A DNA stretch of 64,000 bases from positions 340,008 through 404,007 of the forward strand of contig JAPZUA010000005.1 in assembly GCA_027532905.1 (NCBI GenBank), given 5' to 3'. This DNA is from Magnetospirillum sp. (GTDB taxonomy: Bacteria > Pseudomonadota > Alphaproteobacteria > CACIAM-22H2). The notes beneath the pieces were generated by a model. That model saw only the letters and a program-made list of their open reading frames with translations, was not told the DNA's origin and made no database searches. Each line of letters opens with the position of its first letter. The first letter of the stretch is position 1. A program made the translations under genes and the position numbers. This document shows, one piece after another, positions 54,876 to 62,710 of this stretch.

Positions 54876-55669
54876 TGGAACCGGTATGGCCGCACTGTCG
54901 GCTCCTTGCGGAGCCAGGCGTAGATGTCGCGCACCAACAACCTTTGCGTGGCGTCGAAAAACCTGCGCATCGAAAACGAAAACACGCGGCCCCGCGCATA
55001 TTGCCGCTCGCGAAGGCTCGGGTCTTCGGCGAAGTTCGCGAATATCTTCACGTTTCCGTCGCGCTCGATGTCGGCGTCGCGATAAGTCACGAAATGATAA
55101 AACGGTTCGACCTGCGGGATGCCGGTACGCCGAACGGGATGCATAAACTCTTTTGTGTATCGGTACGGCACGCCGACCGCCAATTCGACATGATGGATGA
55201 CGCTGAACGACAAGCGGGGATGCACACCCACGTGGAGGCTAAGCGCGTCCGCATCGACCAGCCGAGACCAAACGGAGCCAGCGCCGAAGCTGTGGCGCGA
55301 CACGTCCGAGACAAGGGAGGCCGCGACACCACCCATCGATGCGACCGACCAGAACGGGTGGAAGCTCCGGAGCGCCCCCGGTTGCCTGCGCACGAATTCG
55401 GAGAATACACCCATACCCTGGCTCGGCGTGTTGGCCGGATCAAACGCAATATCGGTATTGCAAAGATTGAGCGAAGCCGTCGGCACGACGATCGCGCCGC
55501 TGCTTCCGACAAGGTCGCACAAGACCTCCAGGTGGGCCGACATCATTTTCTCGGGCGCTTCGACGGCATTCTCGCGCATGCGCCCGAAATCGGAAGCGAC
55601 ATAGACGATTCGGCCGCGTTCGACCCCGAGATGTCGATAGTGGGTGCAAAGCTCTTCGACGCCGCTCAT
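54872..55669 (-). CDS. AAC(3)-family N-acyltransferase, possible PseH replacement
   Basis: A 265-residue protein resembling aminoglycoside 3-N-acetyltransferases (AAC(3)/YokD family): IVYVASDFGRM, GAIVVPTASL, FDPANTPSQGMGVFSEFVRR and GALRSFHPFWSVASMG. The His in SFHPFWSV and the glycine-rich early region match the usual acyl-CoA transferase features. In glycan loci such enzymes N-acylate amino sugars. PseH is absent here, so this protein is the best candidate for acylating the 4-amino group of the PseC product, with acyl-ACP or acyl-CoA as donor. Acceptor is inferred. Confidence 0.8.
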   Translation of the reverse strand: MSGVEELCTHYRHLGVERGRIVYVASDFGRMRENAVEAPEKMMSAHLEVLCDLVGSSGAIVVPTASLNLCNTDIAFDPANTPSQGMGVFSEFVRRQPGALRSFHPFWSVASMGGVAASLVSDVSRHSFGAGSVWSRLVDADALSLHVGVHPRLSFSVIHHVELAVGVPYRYTKEFMHPVRRTGIPQVEPFYHFVTYRDADIERDGNVKIFANFAEDPSLRERQYARGRVFSFSMRRFFDATQRLLVRDIYAWLRKEPTVRPYRFQ

Positions 55670-56307
55670 GCGCGATGCGCGTCGACGGCGACGACTTTGT
55701 GCAGCATGAACATCATGTTTCCAAGCGCCTGCCCTTCGGAGAGCGCCTGCAGTTGGGCGACATTTCCGGCCGCATTGGCGCGCAAAGCCAGCCGAATTCC
55801 GCCTGCGTCATCGCGACGCAGCGGGCGCGCCAATTGAAGTTTTCCGAGAAGCCACTTGCTTCCCTTCGGCGGCAGGCGCGTGTTGAGGAGAGCCACGCCG
55901 AGTGCCGTCAGGACTTCGATCGGCTCTGCACCGACATCGCGCTGCGATGCGATCGCATCGCCGTCGATCGTTGCGGCTGCGCAGATTCGGGTCTCGTTGT
56001 AAGGCTTGCGTGCAGATACGCAAGGCGGCTCCGACAGAACGGCTCCCGCAACGCGCAACTGCTCGACACCGATCGAGAACTCTGCGACCGGCTCACCCTC
56101 GCTCGGATCGCTCTTGCGATAAAGTATTCGCGGCGTCCCCGCGCACAGGGCCCGAAAGGCGATAGTGAGAGGCCCTTGGCAGGGCGCACCGAACAGCGCT
56201 TGGGCGCCGGCGAGGATTTCGGCGTAAAGATCGGTCGAATGGACGTAGCTGCGCGCGCCTCGCAGCGCCACGATCGGTCGATAGACGAGTTGCGCGGGTT
56301 CGGTCAC
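55666..56307 (-). CDS. Unrecognised protein of the acyl cassette
   Basis: A 213-residue protein I cannot place. A hydrophobic-alternating pattern in WLLGKLQLARPLRRDD and IRLALRANAAGNVAQLQALS resembles hotdog-fold thioesterase/dehydratase strands but lacks an obvious catalytic signature. A polar YVHSTDLYAEIL segment occurs near residue 21. GTG at 56307 begins 3 bases from the upstream stop, and its stop overlaps the AAC(3) gene by ATGA, so it is co-translated with acyl enzymes. Candidate roles: ketosynthase-like, thioesterase or acyl-chain helper. Confidence 0.6.
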   Translation of the reverse strand: MTEPAQLVYRPIVALRGARSYVHSTDLYAEILAGAQALFGAPCQGPLTIAFRALCAGTPRILYRKSDPSEGEPVAEFSIGVEQLRVAGAVLSEPPCVSARKPYNETRICAAATIDGDAIASQRDVGAEPIEVLTALGVALLNTRLPPKGSKWLLGKLQLARPLRRDDAGGIRLALRANAAGNVAQLQALSEGQALGNMMFMLHKVVAVDAHRA

Positions 56308-56309
56308 GG

Positions 56310-57044
56310 CTACGCGCTCAATCCGCCATCGACGACGATCGTTTGGCCCGAAATGAATCCGGCGGCATCGGAAAGCAGAAACATCACAGGGCCAACCACA
56401 TCGCTCACGGCGCCAGGGCGGCCGACCGGCGTGCGTCGCACGATCTGCTTGAGGTGCTTGGGATTCATGTTTCGCGTCAACTCGGTTTCCATATAGCCCG
56501 GCGCGACGGAATTCACGGTGATCTGTCGTCCGCCAAGCTCGCGGGCCAGCGCACGTGTCGCGGCGTCGATCCCGCCCTTCGTTGCCGAGTAGGCGACCGT
56601 TCCTTTGTAGCCGGAAACCGAGACGATAGAGCTGATATTCACGATGCGTCCGAAATTCCGGATCATCATCCCGCGCGCGACGCGGCGGGTAAGCGACAGC
56701 ATGCCGCGAAGATTCACGCGCAACAGATTGTCGATCTCGTCCATCGATTGCTGGGCCAGAAGACGTTCATGGACTACGCCGGCATTGTTCACGAGCCCGG
56801 TAATCGGCCCGAGCGACGCTTCCGCCGATTTGACGAAAGAGTCGACCGCCGCATCGTCGGTGACATCGAAATTTCCGCAGAAGAGAGATCCGGGATGCTG
56901 GATCGCCAAACTCTGTATCATGGGGCTCGCCTGCCGACTGAAAGTCGCGACACTGTAGCCTGCCGCAAGTCCGGCTTCGACCAATCCCAGTCCGAGGCCG
57001 CGGCTCCCGCCGCTCACCAAGATTACCTGCTTGCGATCGCTCAT
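56310..57044 (-). CDS. FabG-like 3-oxoacyl reductase (SDR)
   Basis: A 244-residue classical SDR of the FabG type: VSGGSRGLGLG (10-20), NNAG at 86-89, Ser139 in NISSI, Tyr152 and Lys156 in YSATK, and the C-terminal FISGQTIVVDGG. FabG reduces 3-ketoacyl-ACP to 3-hydroxyacyl-ACP, in keeping with the dedicated ACP and acyl ligase upstream. It overlaps the acyl ligase by ATGA. FabG-type reductases are also present in Pseudomonas flagellin-glycosylation islands for hydroxybutyryl groups. Confidence 0.87.
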   Translation of the reverse strand: MSDRKQVILVSGGSRGLGLGLVEAGLAAGYSVATFSRQASPMIQSLAIQHPGSLFCGNFDVTDDAAVDSFVKSAEASLGPITGLVNNAGVVHERLLAQQSMDEIDNLLRVNLRGMLSLTRRVARGMMIRNFGRIVNISSIVSVSGYKGTVAYSATKGGIDAATRALARELGGRQITVNSVAPGYMETELTRNMNPKHLKQIVRRTPVGRPGAVSDVVGPVMFLLSDAAGFISGQTIVVDGGLSA

Positions 57045-58438
57045 TGCCCATCCTTCGGATTTTCTTTGCCGCTCGGCACGTTCGTGCGTTGCTTCTTGGC
57101 TCGCACCGTGGCCAGCGCTTCCATCGCCAGAAATTCGAAGCGCATCGGCACCTTGAATTTTGCAATTCGCTCCAAACAGAAGCGCCGCAACCGCGTGCTT
57201 GCCGCTCGTTCGTCTTCGGGCGCAACAAGGCTGATGCGTGCGCCGACGGCGTGCCCGAGCAGCGGGTGCGGGATGCCGACGACCGTGGCGTCGGCGACGT
57301 TGGGAGCCTGCATCAGCACTTCCTCGACCTCCGAGGGATGCACCTTGTTGCCGCCGACATTCACGATTTCGCTCGTGCGACCGAGAAAACGGAACAGCCC
57401 GTCTTTCTCCTCGACCAAATCGTTGGTGCACATCCAACCTTCCGCATCCAACGGCGAGTCGGCGTTGAGGTAGCCGACCATGCTCGATGCCGAACGGACA
57501 TAGAGGACTCCGTCGTGAACCTTGGTCTCGAAACCGTGGCCGCCGATGCGCAACCAAAGGCTGCTAGGATCGGGGGACTTCGAATGCAAGACGCCGAGTT
57601 CGGATAGGCCGTAGGTCTGCTTGAGCTCGACCTTCGGAAAAGTCTCGCGCAGCAGGGCCAGCGTCGATGGCGGCATCGGCTCGGCGCCGAAGCTGATGAC
57701 CTTCAGCGACGAGAGGTCGCGCGTACGCCACGCGTCGGACGCAAGGATCATGCGCAGGAAGGTCGGCGTAGTGGGCAGCAGATCGGCACGCGCGGACTCG
57801 ATCGCCGCGCAGACGAACTCAGGTTTTCGCTGCGGCAAACAGATCGCCGTACCGCCGTAAGACAGGCATGCGAAGAGCGTATTGAGGCCGCCAAAATGGT
57901 CGAACATCAGGCACATCAGCATGCGATGCCCGGGACGCGGTCGCTCGAATTTGCCAAGGACGCGATTTGCGTCGTGCAAGATCGCTTTGGGTTTACCGGA
58001 CGACCCAGACGTAAAGACAACAAGCCCCGGTGCACCGCTCCGGGAGAAGTCCGCAAGCAGAGGCAGGCGCGGCGACGGCTCGAACAGTTCGATCGCAACA
58101 TTGTCGTCCGCATCGAACGAGAAAAGACACGAGATCGACGCCGTCGTCGTGATTGCCGCCATTTCTCGCGCCGCATCCGGCGATACCGGCACTGCAACTG
58201 CACCAAGCCGAAGGAGCGCGAGAAGGAGCGCTATGGTGGAGGGGGAAAAATCGCCGACGATGCCGCAACTCGCTCCGGACTGAAGCCCCATGGCGCGCAA
58301 GCGCGCCTCCCAAGATGAGACGCTTGCAAGCAGCTCTCGATACGAGATCGTGCGGCCGCGCCAGACAACGGCGTCAGCTTCATCGGCTTGGGCCAGCCGC
58401 TCGAACAAGCGTGCGACATGCGTGTGAACTTCGCTCAT
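57041..58438 (-). CDS. AMP-forming acyl-CoA/acyl-ACP ligase
   Basis: A 465-residue ANL-superfamily ligase. The P-loop TSGSSGKPK occupies about 143-151; later motifs are FGAEPMP, the ATP-binding TYGLSE and the hinge region LGRTSEIVNVGGNKVHPSEVE. The C-terminal catalytic Lys is likely in VRAKKQR (about residue 448). It is shorter than fatty acyl ligases and resembles acyl-ACP loading enzymes. With the ACP gene two positions upstream it probably loads a short acid onto ACP. Substrate unknown. Confidence 0.85.
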   Translation of the reverse strand: MSEVHTHVARLFERLAQADEADAVVWRGRTISYRELLASVSSWEARLRAMGLQSGASCGIVGDFSPSTIALLLALLRLGAVAVPVSPDAAREMAAITTTASISCLFSFDADDNVAIELFEPSPRLPLLADFSRSGAPGLVVFTSGSSGKPKAILHDANRVLGKFERPRPGHRMLMCLMFDHFGGLNTLFACLSYGGTAICLPQRKPEFVCAAIESARADLLPTTPTFLRMILASDAWRTRDLSSLKVISFGAEPMPPSTLALLRETFPKVELKQTYGLSELGVLHSKSPDPSSLWLRIGGHGFETKVHDGVLYVRSASSMVGYLNADSPLDAEGWMCTNDLVEEKDGLFRFLGRTSEIVNVGGNKVHPSEVEEVLMQAPNVADATVVGIPHPLLGHAVGARISLVAPEDERAASTRLRRFCLERIAKFKVPMRFEFLAMEALATVRAKKQRTNVPSGKENPKDGQ

Positions 58439-58899
58439 CGAATCACGCACTGGCAGATGCCCGTGACGTGGGTTGTGCCGGCAACGGCGACCTCGAGCGA
58501 CATCTTGATGGAGCTCAACGGGCGAAGGATCCGTTCGATGCGCGCGCGATAGACCAGCATGGCAGGCACAAAAACTGGGCGACGAAAGCGGAACTCGATG
58601 GATTGCAGCACCGCGCGCTCGCCCGGCAGATACATGCCGATCAGACGCGAGAACCTCGTGGTAACGGCCAGTCCTTGCAGGATCGGTTCTTCGAAGCCCA
58701 TTGCGCGCGCGGCCTTTGTCTGGCGATGGACCATCGCCGCGTCGCCGGCCAGAGCATCGAAGCGGCGCCACATGTCCGCATCGAAATTCACCGCCTGCTC
58801 GACGGCGTCGCCGATTTGAACATCGTCGAGCCCGAGCAATCGAGAAGGCGTCGCGTCGTCGACGATAGAAACTTGATCCGCAGCCATTTTCGACGCCAC
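58435..58899 (-). CDS. MaoC-like hotdog dehydratase/hydratase
   Basis: A 154-residue hotdog protein of the R-specific enoyl hydratase (MaoC/PhaJ) family. The catalytic dyad is Asp53 and His58 in GDAAMVH, followed by AARAMGFEEPILQGL and IEFRFRRPVFVPAML, as in hydratase 2 domains. It would add or remove water at C3 of an acyl-ACP or acyl-CoA, giving (R)-3-hydroxyacyl groups. It lies between the ACP and ligase genes with 1-4 bp overlaps. ATG at 58887 is an alternative start to GTG at 58899. Confidence 0.85.
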   Translation of the reverse strand: MASKMAADQVSIVDDATPSRLLGLDDVQIGDAVEQAVNFDADMWRRFDALAGDAAMVHRQTKAARAMGFEEPILQGLAVTTRFSRLIGMYLPGERAVLQSIEFRFRRPVFVPAMLVYRARIERILRPLSSIKMSLEVAVAGTTHVTGICQCVIR

Positions 58900-59135
58900 T
58901 AGGCTCGCTTTTCGGCCACGAAACGGCAGATATCCGCGAAAGAACGGACCTTGTTTAGTTCGTCCTCACCGAAATTGAAGCCGAAACGGTCTTCGAGCGC
59001 CATCAACACGCTCGAGAAGTCCAGCGAGTCCATGCCAAGTTCATAAAGCGACCGTCCCGCGTCGGCAGCGTCGATTTTCCAGCCCGGAACAACTTCCGCG
59101 ATGATCTCCGCGATTTCTTGATGGTTTTGGTTCAT
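58899..59135 (-). CDS. Stand-alone acyl carrier protein
   Basis: A 78-residue acyl carrier protein. Ser37 in GMDSLDFSS is the 4'-phosphopantetheine attachment site, and the flanking helices are strongly acidic (ALEDRFGFNFGEDEL). AAAGGAA precedes the ATG by six bases, a good ribosome-binding site. It overlaps the upstream hydrolase gene by ATGA. A dedicated ACP inside a pseudaminic acid operon, together with a ligase, hydratase and reductase, points to a purpose-made acyl donor rather than housekeeping fatty acid synthesis. Confidence 0.9.
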   Translation of the reverse strand: MNQNHQEIAEIIAEVVPGWKIDAADAGRSLYELGMDSLDFSSVLMALEDRFGFNFGEDELNKVRSFADICRFVAEKRA

Positions 59136-60496
59136 ATCGGTTCCTTTCGTTGCGAGTGGCCCGTCCCTGTAGAGGACGGGACAGAATCAAGAAGCCCTGC
59201 TGCAACCAAATCAGCAGCGGTCTTTGCGCAATCGATCGCGCTGCGGCCGATCCTTTCGGCCAGCGCGATGAGGTCGCGCGATCCGTCGGCGAATGCGAGC
59301 AGATCGGCAAGCGTCGAGACGGAAAAGCTGGAGCTGCGCGTGCCTGTTCCTGGATAGAGGCCTCGACGACCGAGCTGAGGCTCGCATGGTTGCGTTGCAA
59401 TATAGGTTTCGTTTGCCTCGAGGACTTCGATCATTTCGCGGTAGACGCTGAAGGACTCCGCGAGCCCTGCCGCCGTCACCAGCGAAAGGTCGTCGAGCGA
59501 GGTGTGGTACTCGGGATAGGTTCCGTATTTCGAACGCATCACCGAGCAGACTGGCAGGTCGACGTGCGGGCTGCAGTACTGTCGCTCGTCGCTGCCGCGT
59601 TCGAGGAAATCGTAGGTCTTGAAATCGACGCCGCGGGCGACAAGAACATGCTTTGCAACACGATCGGCAAGCGTGTCGGCACGTGGGGATTGGAGCAGCG
59701 ACCACGCGCGCTGATCGCCAACGCAAGTCAGCACGAAGCCCGCATCGACGCTCGATCGCAGTTGCTCGAGATGTTTGCTGAGATAGACGATGGCGCCGAT
59801 TGTTTCCGGACCAAACAAAAGCCGGTAGGTAAAGCGGCGATCTTGCCGTGCCGAAAGCCAACGCCCCAAAGCCGCAAGAACGACAGGCCCCGACAATTCG
59901 TTGTTTGCCATTCCCGGATGGCAAACATAGCTCGCAAGCATGATTTCGCGCGTCTCGCGCCCTGGAAGCACGATGTCGGCGTAGCTCAACGATCCCTTGC
60001 TGTGCACGCTGTCGATGACGACGTGAAAAGGGCCTTCTCCAAGCGCATCGCGCTGGCGTTGGGCAAGACAGAAGCCCCAACCCAATTCGTAATATTTCGT
60101 GATATACGGAATCGCATCCGGCATGTCCGGAATGCAATGGAGATGCGGCTCAAGTTCGGCCCTTGTCATGACCGCATCGACGGACTTCGAATAGCCGACA
60201 ACATGGAGAATGTTGCGATTCACATCGACGATACGGTTGCCCTCGCCGTCGGCAATGAAAGCATCGCGCAGTACCCACTCGTCGGGCACGGTCCAATCGA
60301 ATGCCGACGTGCCGCTCGGCACCTCGTGCATGGTCAATCCGGGAACGATACGGGCAAGATAGCGCAGCGTGTCGCGCACGCCCTCGCCGGTCAGGCTGCG
60401 TCGAACCGGGAACAACTCGCGCGCCCAACCGTACATTTCGCGGCCGATCGCAACGTCGGAGGAAACGGTGCCGTCAACCAATGCCGCACTCGACAC
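59132..60496 (-). CDS. DUF4910/M28-like zinc aminopeptidase-type hydrolase
   Basis: A 454-residue protein with M28-like features: YVCHPGMANNELSGPV (about 190-205), with metal-binding His and Glu, and SDERQYCSPHVDLPVCS plus YPEYHTSLDD in the C-terminal part. It matches the DUF4910 domain group often found in polysaccharide and nonulosonic acid loci, where its substrate is unknown. An N- or C-terminal deacylation or acyl-transfer role is possible. GTG at 60496 overlaps pseC by 23 bp; an ATG 20 codons in (60436) is an alternative start, so the N-terminus is uncertain. Confidence 0.78.
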   Translation of the reverse strand: MSSAALVDGTVSSDVAIGREMYGWARELFPVRRSLTGEGVRDTLRYLARIVPGLTMHEVPSGTSAFDWTVPDEWVLRDAFIADGEGNRIVDVNRNILHVVGYSKSVDAVMTRAELEPHLHCIPDMPDAIPYITKYYELGWGFCLAQRQRDALGEGPFHVVIDSVHSKGSLSYADIVLPGRETREIMLASYVCHPGMANNELSGPVVLAALGRWLSARQDRRFTYRLLFGPETIGAIVYLSKHLEQLRSSVDAGFVLTCVGDQRAWSLLQSPRADTLADRVAKHVLVARGVDFKTYDFLERGSDERQYCSPHVDLPVCSVMRSKYGTYPEYHTSLDDLSLVTAAGLAESFSVYREMIEVLEANETYIATQPCEPQLGRRGLYPGTGTRSSSFSVSTLADLLAFADGSRDLIALAERIGRSAIDCAKTAADLVAAGLLDSVPSSTGTGHSQRKEPI

Positions 60497-61658
60497 TGAG
60501 GGCCGCGATCACCCGATCGACATCGCCGTCGGTCATTGCAGGGAACAACGGGATGGACAGGCAACGCGCGTAGTAGGCATCGGCACCCGGCAGAGGCTGC
60601 ACGCCGTAGCGGCGGCGATAGTAGGGCTGCCGATGAACGGGCAGATAATGCACCTGCGAGCCGATGCCCTGAGCTCGAAGCGACTCCATCACGCTGCCGC
60701 GGGTGCGGCCGAGGCCCGCAAAATCGATCAACACAACATACAAATGCCAGCCATGAGACTCGGGTCTTCGAGCTGCGGGCTGCAGCGCAAGATCTGAACC
60801 CGCAAAAGCGGCATCGTAGCGTTTGGCGATCATGCTGCGTCGTTCGATCAAAAGATCGAGCTTGGCAAGCTGCGATACCCCAAGCGCGCATTGAACGTCG
60901 GGCAACCTGTAGTTCCAGCCGATCTCCTGCATCTCGTACGACCACGGATTCGGTCGGTCGCCGTCAAATGAGAGCGCGCGGTCTTCGAAATCGGCGGGCG
61001 TACGCACCATGCCGTGGCTGCGCAGGCGGCCGATGCGCGCGGCAATTGCCGCGTCGCGCGTTGTAACCGCGCCGCCCTCGACCGTCGTAATCGCTTTGAC
61101 GGGATGCATCGAGAAGCACGCAAGCCGCGAATAGACTGTCGCGCCGACGTCGGGCACGCCAAGCGCGTGGCACGCGTCCTCGATCAAATCGATACCATGG
61201 AGCGTCGCCAATTCATGGAGTGCGGGCATCTGGCAAAGCTGGCCGTTAAGATGGACCGGGATCGCCGCGCGCAAATTCAGATTCCGACGCGATGCGGACT
61301 CTATGGCCGCCGCCAGCGTCGCGGGCGTCATCAAGCCGCTGTCCGAATCGACGTCGGCAAAGACAACCTCGGCACCCGCCATGCGCACAACGTTTGCGGT
61401 TGCCAGAAACGTGATCGTCGGCACGATCACCGCATCGCCCGGCGCCAAATCGAGCGCGAGCACGGCAAGGTGGAGCGCCGCTGTGCCCGAATTGCAAGCG
61501 ACCGAATGCCCGGCGCCTGTCGCAAGCGAAAAAGCCCTCTCGAAAACCTCGACCATCGGGCCGGTTGTCAGATAGTCGCTGCGCAACGCCGCCGTGACCG
61601 CCGCAATGTCCGTGTCGTCGATCGATTGCCGCGCATAGGGCAAGAAAGGAACTGTCAT
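60474..61658 (-). CDS. pseC: UDP-4-amino-4,6-dideoxy-N-acetyl-beta-L-altrosamine transaminase
   Basis: A 394-residue DegT/DnrJ-family PLP aminotransferase. The PLP-binding Lys188 lies in SMHPVKAITTVEGGA, and NSGTAALHLA and DACHALG are conserved neighbours typical of PseC. It transfers the amino group from glutamate to the 4-keto product of PseB. It overlaps pseB by ATGA and the hydrolase gene by 23 bp. Its amino product is normally acetylated by PseH, which is missing here. Confidence 0.88.
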   Translation of the reverse strand: MTVPFLPYARQSIDDTDIAAVTAALRSDYLTTGPMVEVFERAFSLATGAGHSVACNSGTAALHLAVLALDLAPGDAVIVPTITFLATANVVRMAGAEVVFADVDSDSGLMTPATLAAAIESASRRNLNLRAAIPVHLNGQLCQMPALHELATLHGIDLIEDACHALGVPDVGATVYSRLACFSMHPVKAITTVEGGAVTTRDAAIAARIGRLRSHGMVRTPADFEDRALSFDGDRPNPWSYEMQEIGWNYRLPDVQCALGVSQLAKLDLLIERRSMIAKRYDAAFAGSDLALQPAARRPESHGWHLYVVLIDFAGLGRTRGSVMESLRAQGIGSQVHYLPVHRQPYYRRRYGVQPLPGADAYYARCLSIPLFPAMTDGDVDRVIAALSVECGIG

Positions 61659-62665
61659 GCCGGAAATTCCTTGAGCAGCTCCTCAATGCTCGCGTCGTCC
61701 AGCCACTCTGAATTGACGTCGGATACGTACCGGAACCCCTCGGCCACCAATCGCCCTTCGTCGCCGATTCTGCGCGGATGGCGAAAGCGCGTAAGCGGCG
61801 GGCAAATCACATAGCGATCGTCAAGCTCGACTGTCAATCGTGAATCGTCTTCGGTAATCATGATCTCGTGCAGCTTTTCGCCCGGCCGAATGCCCGTTAC
61901 CGTATGGGGCAGCGAGGGTGCAATGTGCCGCGCAAGATCGGTTATTCGCACGCTCGGAATCTTGGGCACGAAAATCTCGCCGCCCGCCATCAGCGAAAAG
62001 CTGGACAGCACAAACGATACGCCCTGCTGGATCGTGATAAAAAACCGGGTCATTCGGGGGTCGGTGATCGGCAGACTCTTGGCGCCCTTCGCAACAAGCG
62101 ACCGAAACAACGGCACGACCGAACCGCGCGAACCTATGACGTTGCCATAACGCACAACGGCAAAACGCGTTTCGCGGTCGCCCGTCAAATTGTTGGCGGC
62201 GACGAAGATTTTGTCGGAAGCAAGCTTCGAGGCGCCGTAGAGATTGATCGGGTTCGCGGCCTTGTCGGTGGACAGCGCGACGACTTTGCGAACCTGGTTG
62301 CGAAGCGCCGCTTTGACGATGTTTTCGGCACCGTGCACGTTCGTAAGAATGCACTCGAACGGATTGTATTCTGCGATCGGCACGATCTTTAGCGCCGCTG
62401 CATGGACAATGTAGTCGATGCCACGCGTGGCAAGCTCCAGGCGTTCGGCATCCCGCACATCACCGATGAAAAAACGCAGCCGATCGAAAAGCTCCGGCCA
62501 CTCGGCCCACTCGCGCGCCATCGCGTCCTGCTTTTGCTCGTCGCGCGAAAAAACAACGACGCGTCGCGGCGGCTCGGGCGCAGCGAGCAGCCGGGCTACA
62601 AAAGCGCGTCCAAATGAGCCCGTTCCTCCGGTGACCAGCACCGAGGAATCGTGTAGATTGGGCAT
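61655..62665 (-). CDS. pseB: UDP-GlcNAc 4,6-dehydratase (inverting), FlaA1 type
   Basis: A 336-residue SDR that starts the pseudaminic acid pathway by dehydration and C5 inversion. The NADP loop is GGTGSFG (13-19); the catalytic set Asp134, Lys135 and Tyr143 with Lys147 in STDKAANPINLYGASK matches FlaA1 positions. ATG at 62665 gives the usual length; GTG at 62686 would add seven residues. It is followed by pseC with an ATGA overlap and lies 45 bp after the aminotransferase at 62711. Confidence 0.92.
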   Translation of the reverse strand: MPNLHDSSVLVTGGTGSFGRAFVARLLAAPEPPRRVVVFSRDEQKQDAMAREWAEWPELFDRLRFFIGDVRDAERLELATRGIDYIVHAAALKIVPIAEYNPFECILTNVHGAENIVKAALRNQVRKVVALSTDKAANPINLYGASKLASDKIFVAANNLTGDRETRFAVVRYGNVIGSRGSVVPLFRSLVAKGAKSLPITDPRMTRFFITIQQGVSFVLSSFSLMAGGEIFVPKIPSVRITDLARHIAPSLPHTVTGIRPGEKLHEIMITEDDSRLTVELDDRYVICPPLTRFRHPRRIGDEGRLVAEGFRYVSDVNSEWLDDASIEELLKEFPA

Positions 62666-62710
62666 GGGTTGATCGAATTTTCGCACCTAAATTGCCATCC
62701 CTTGTTCGCG

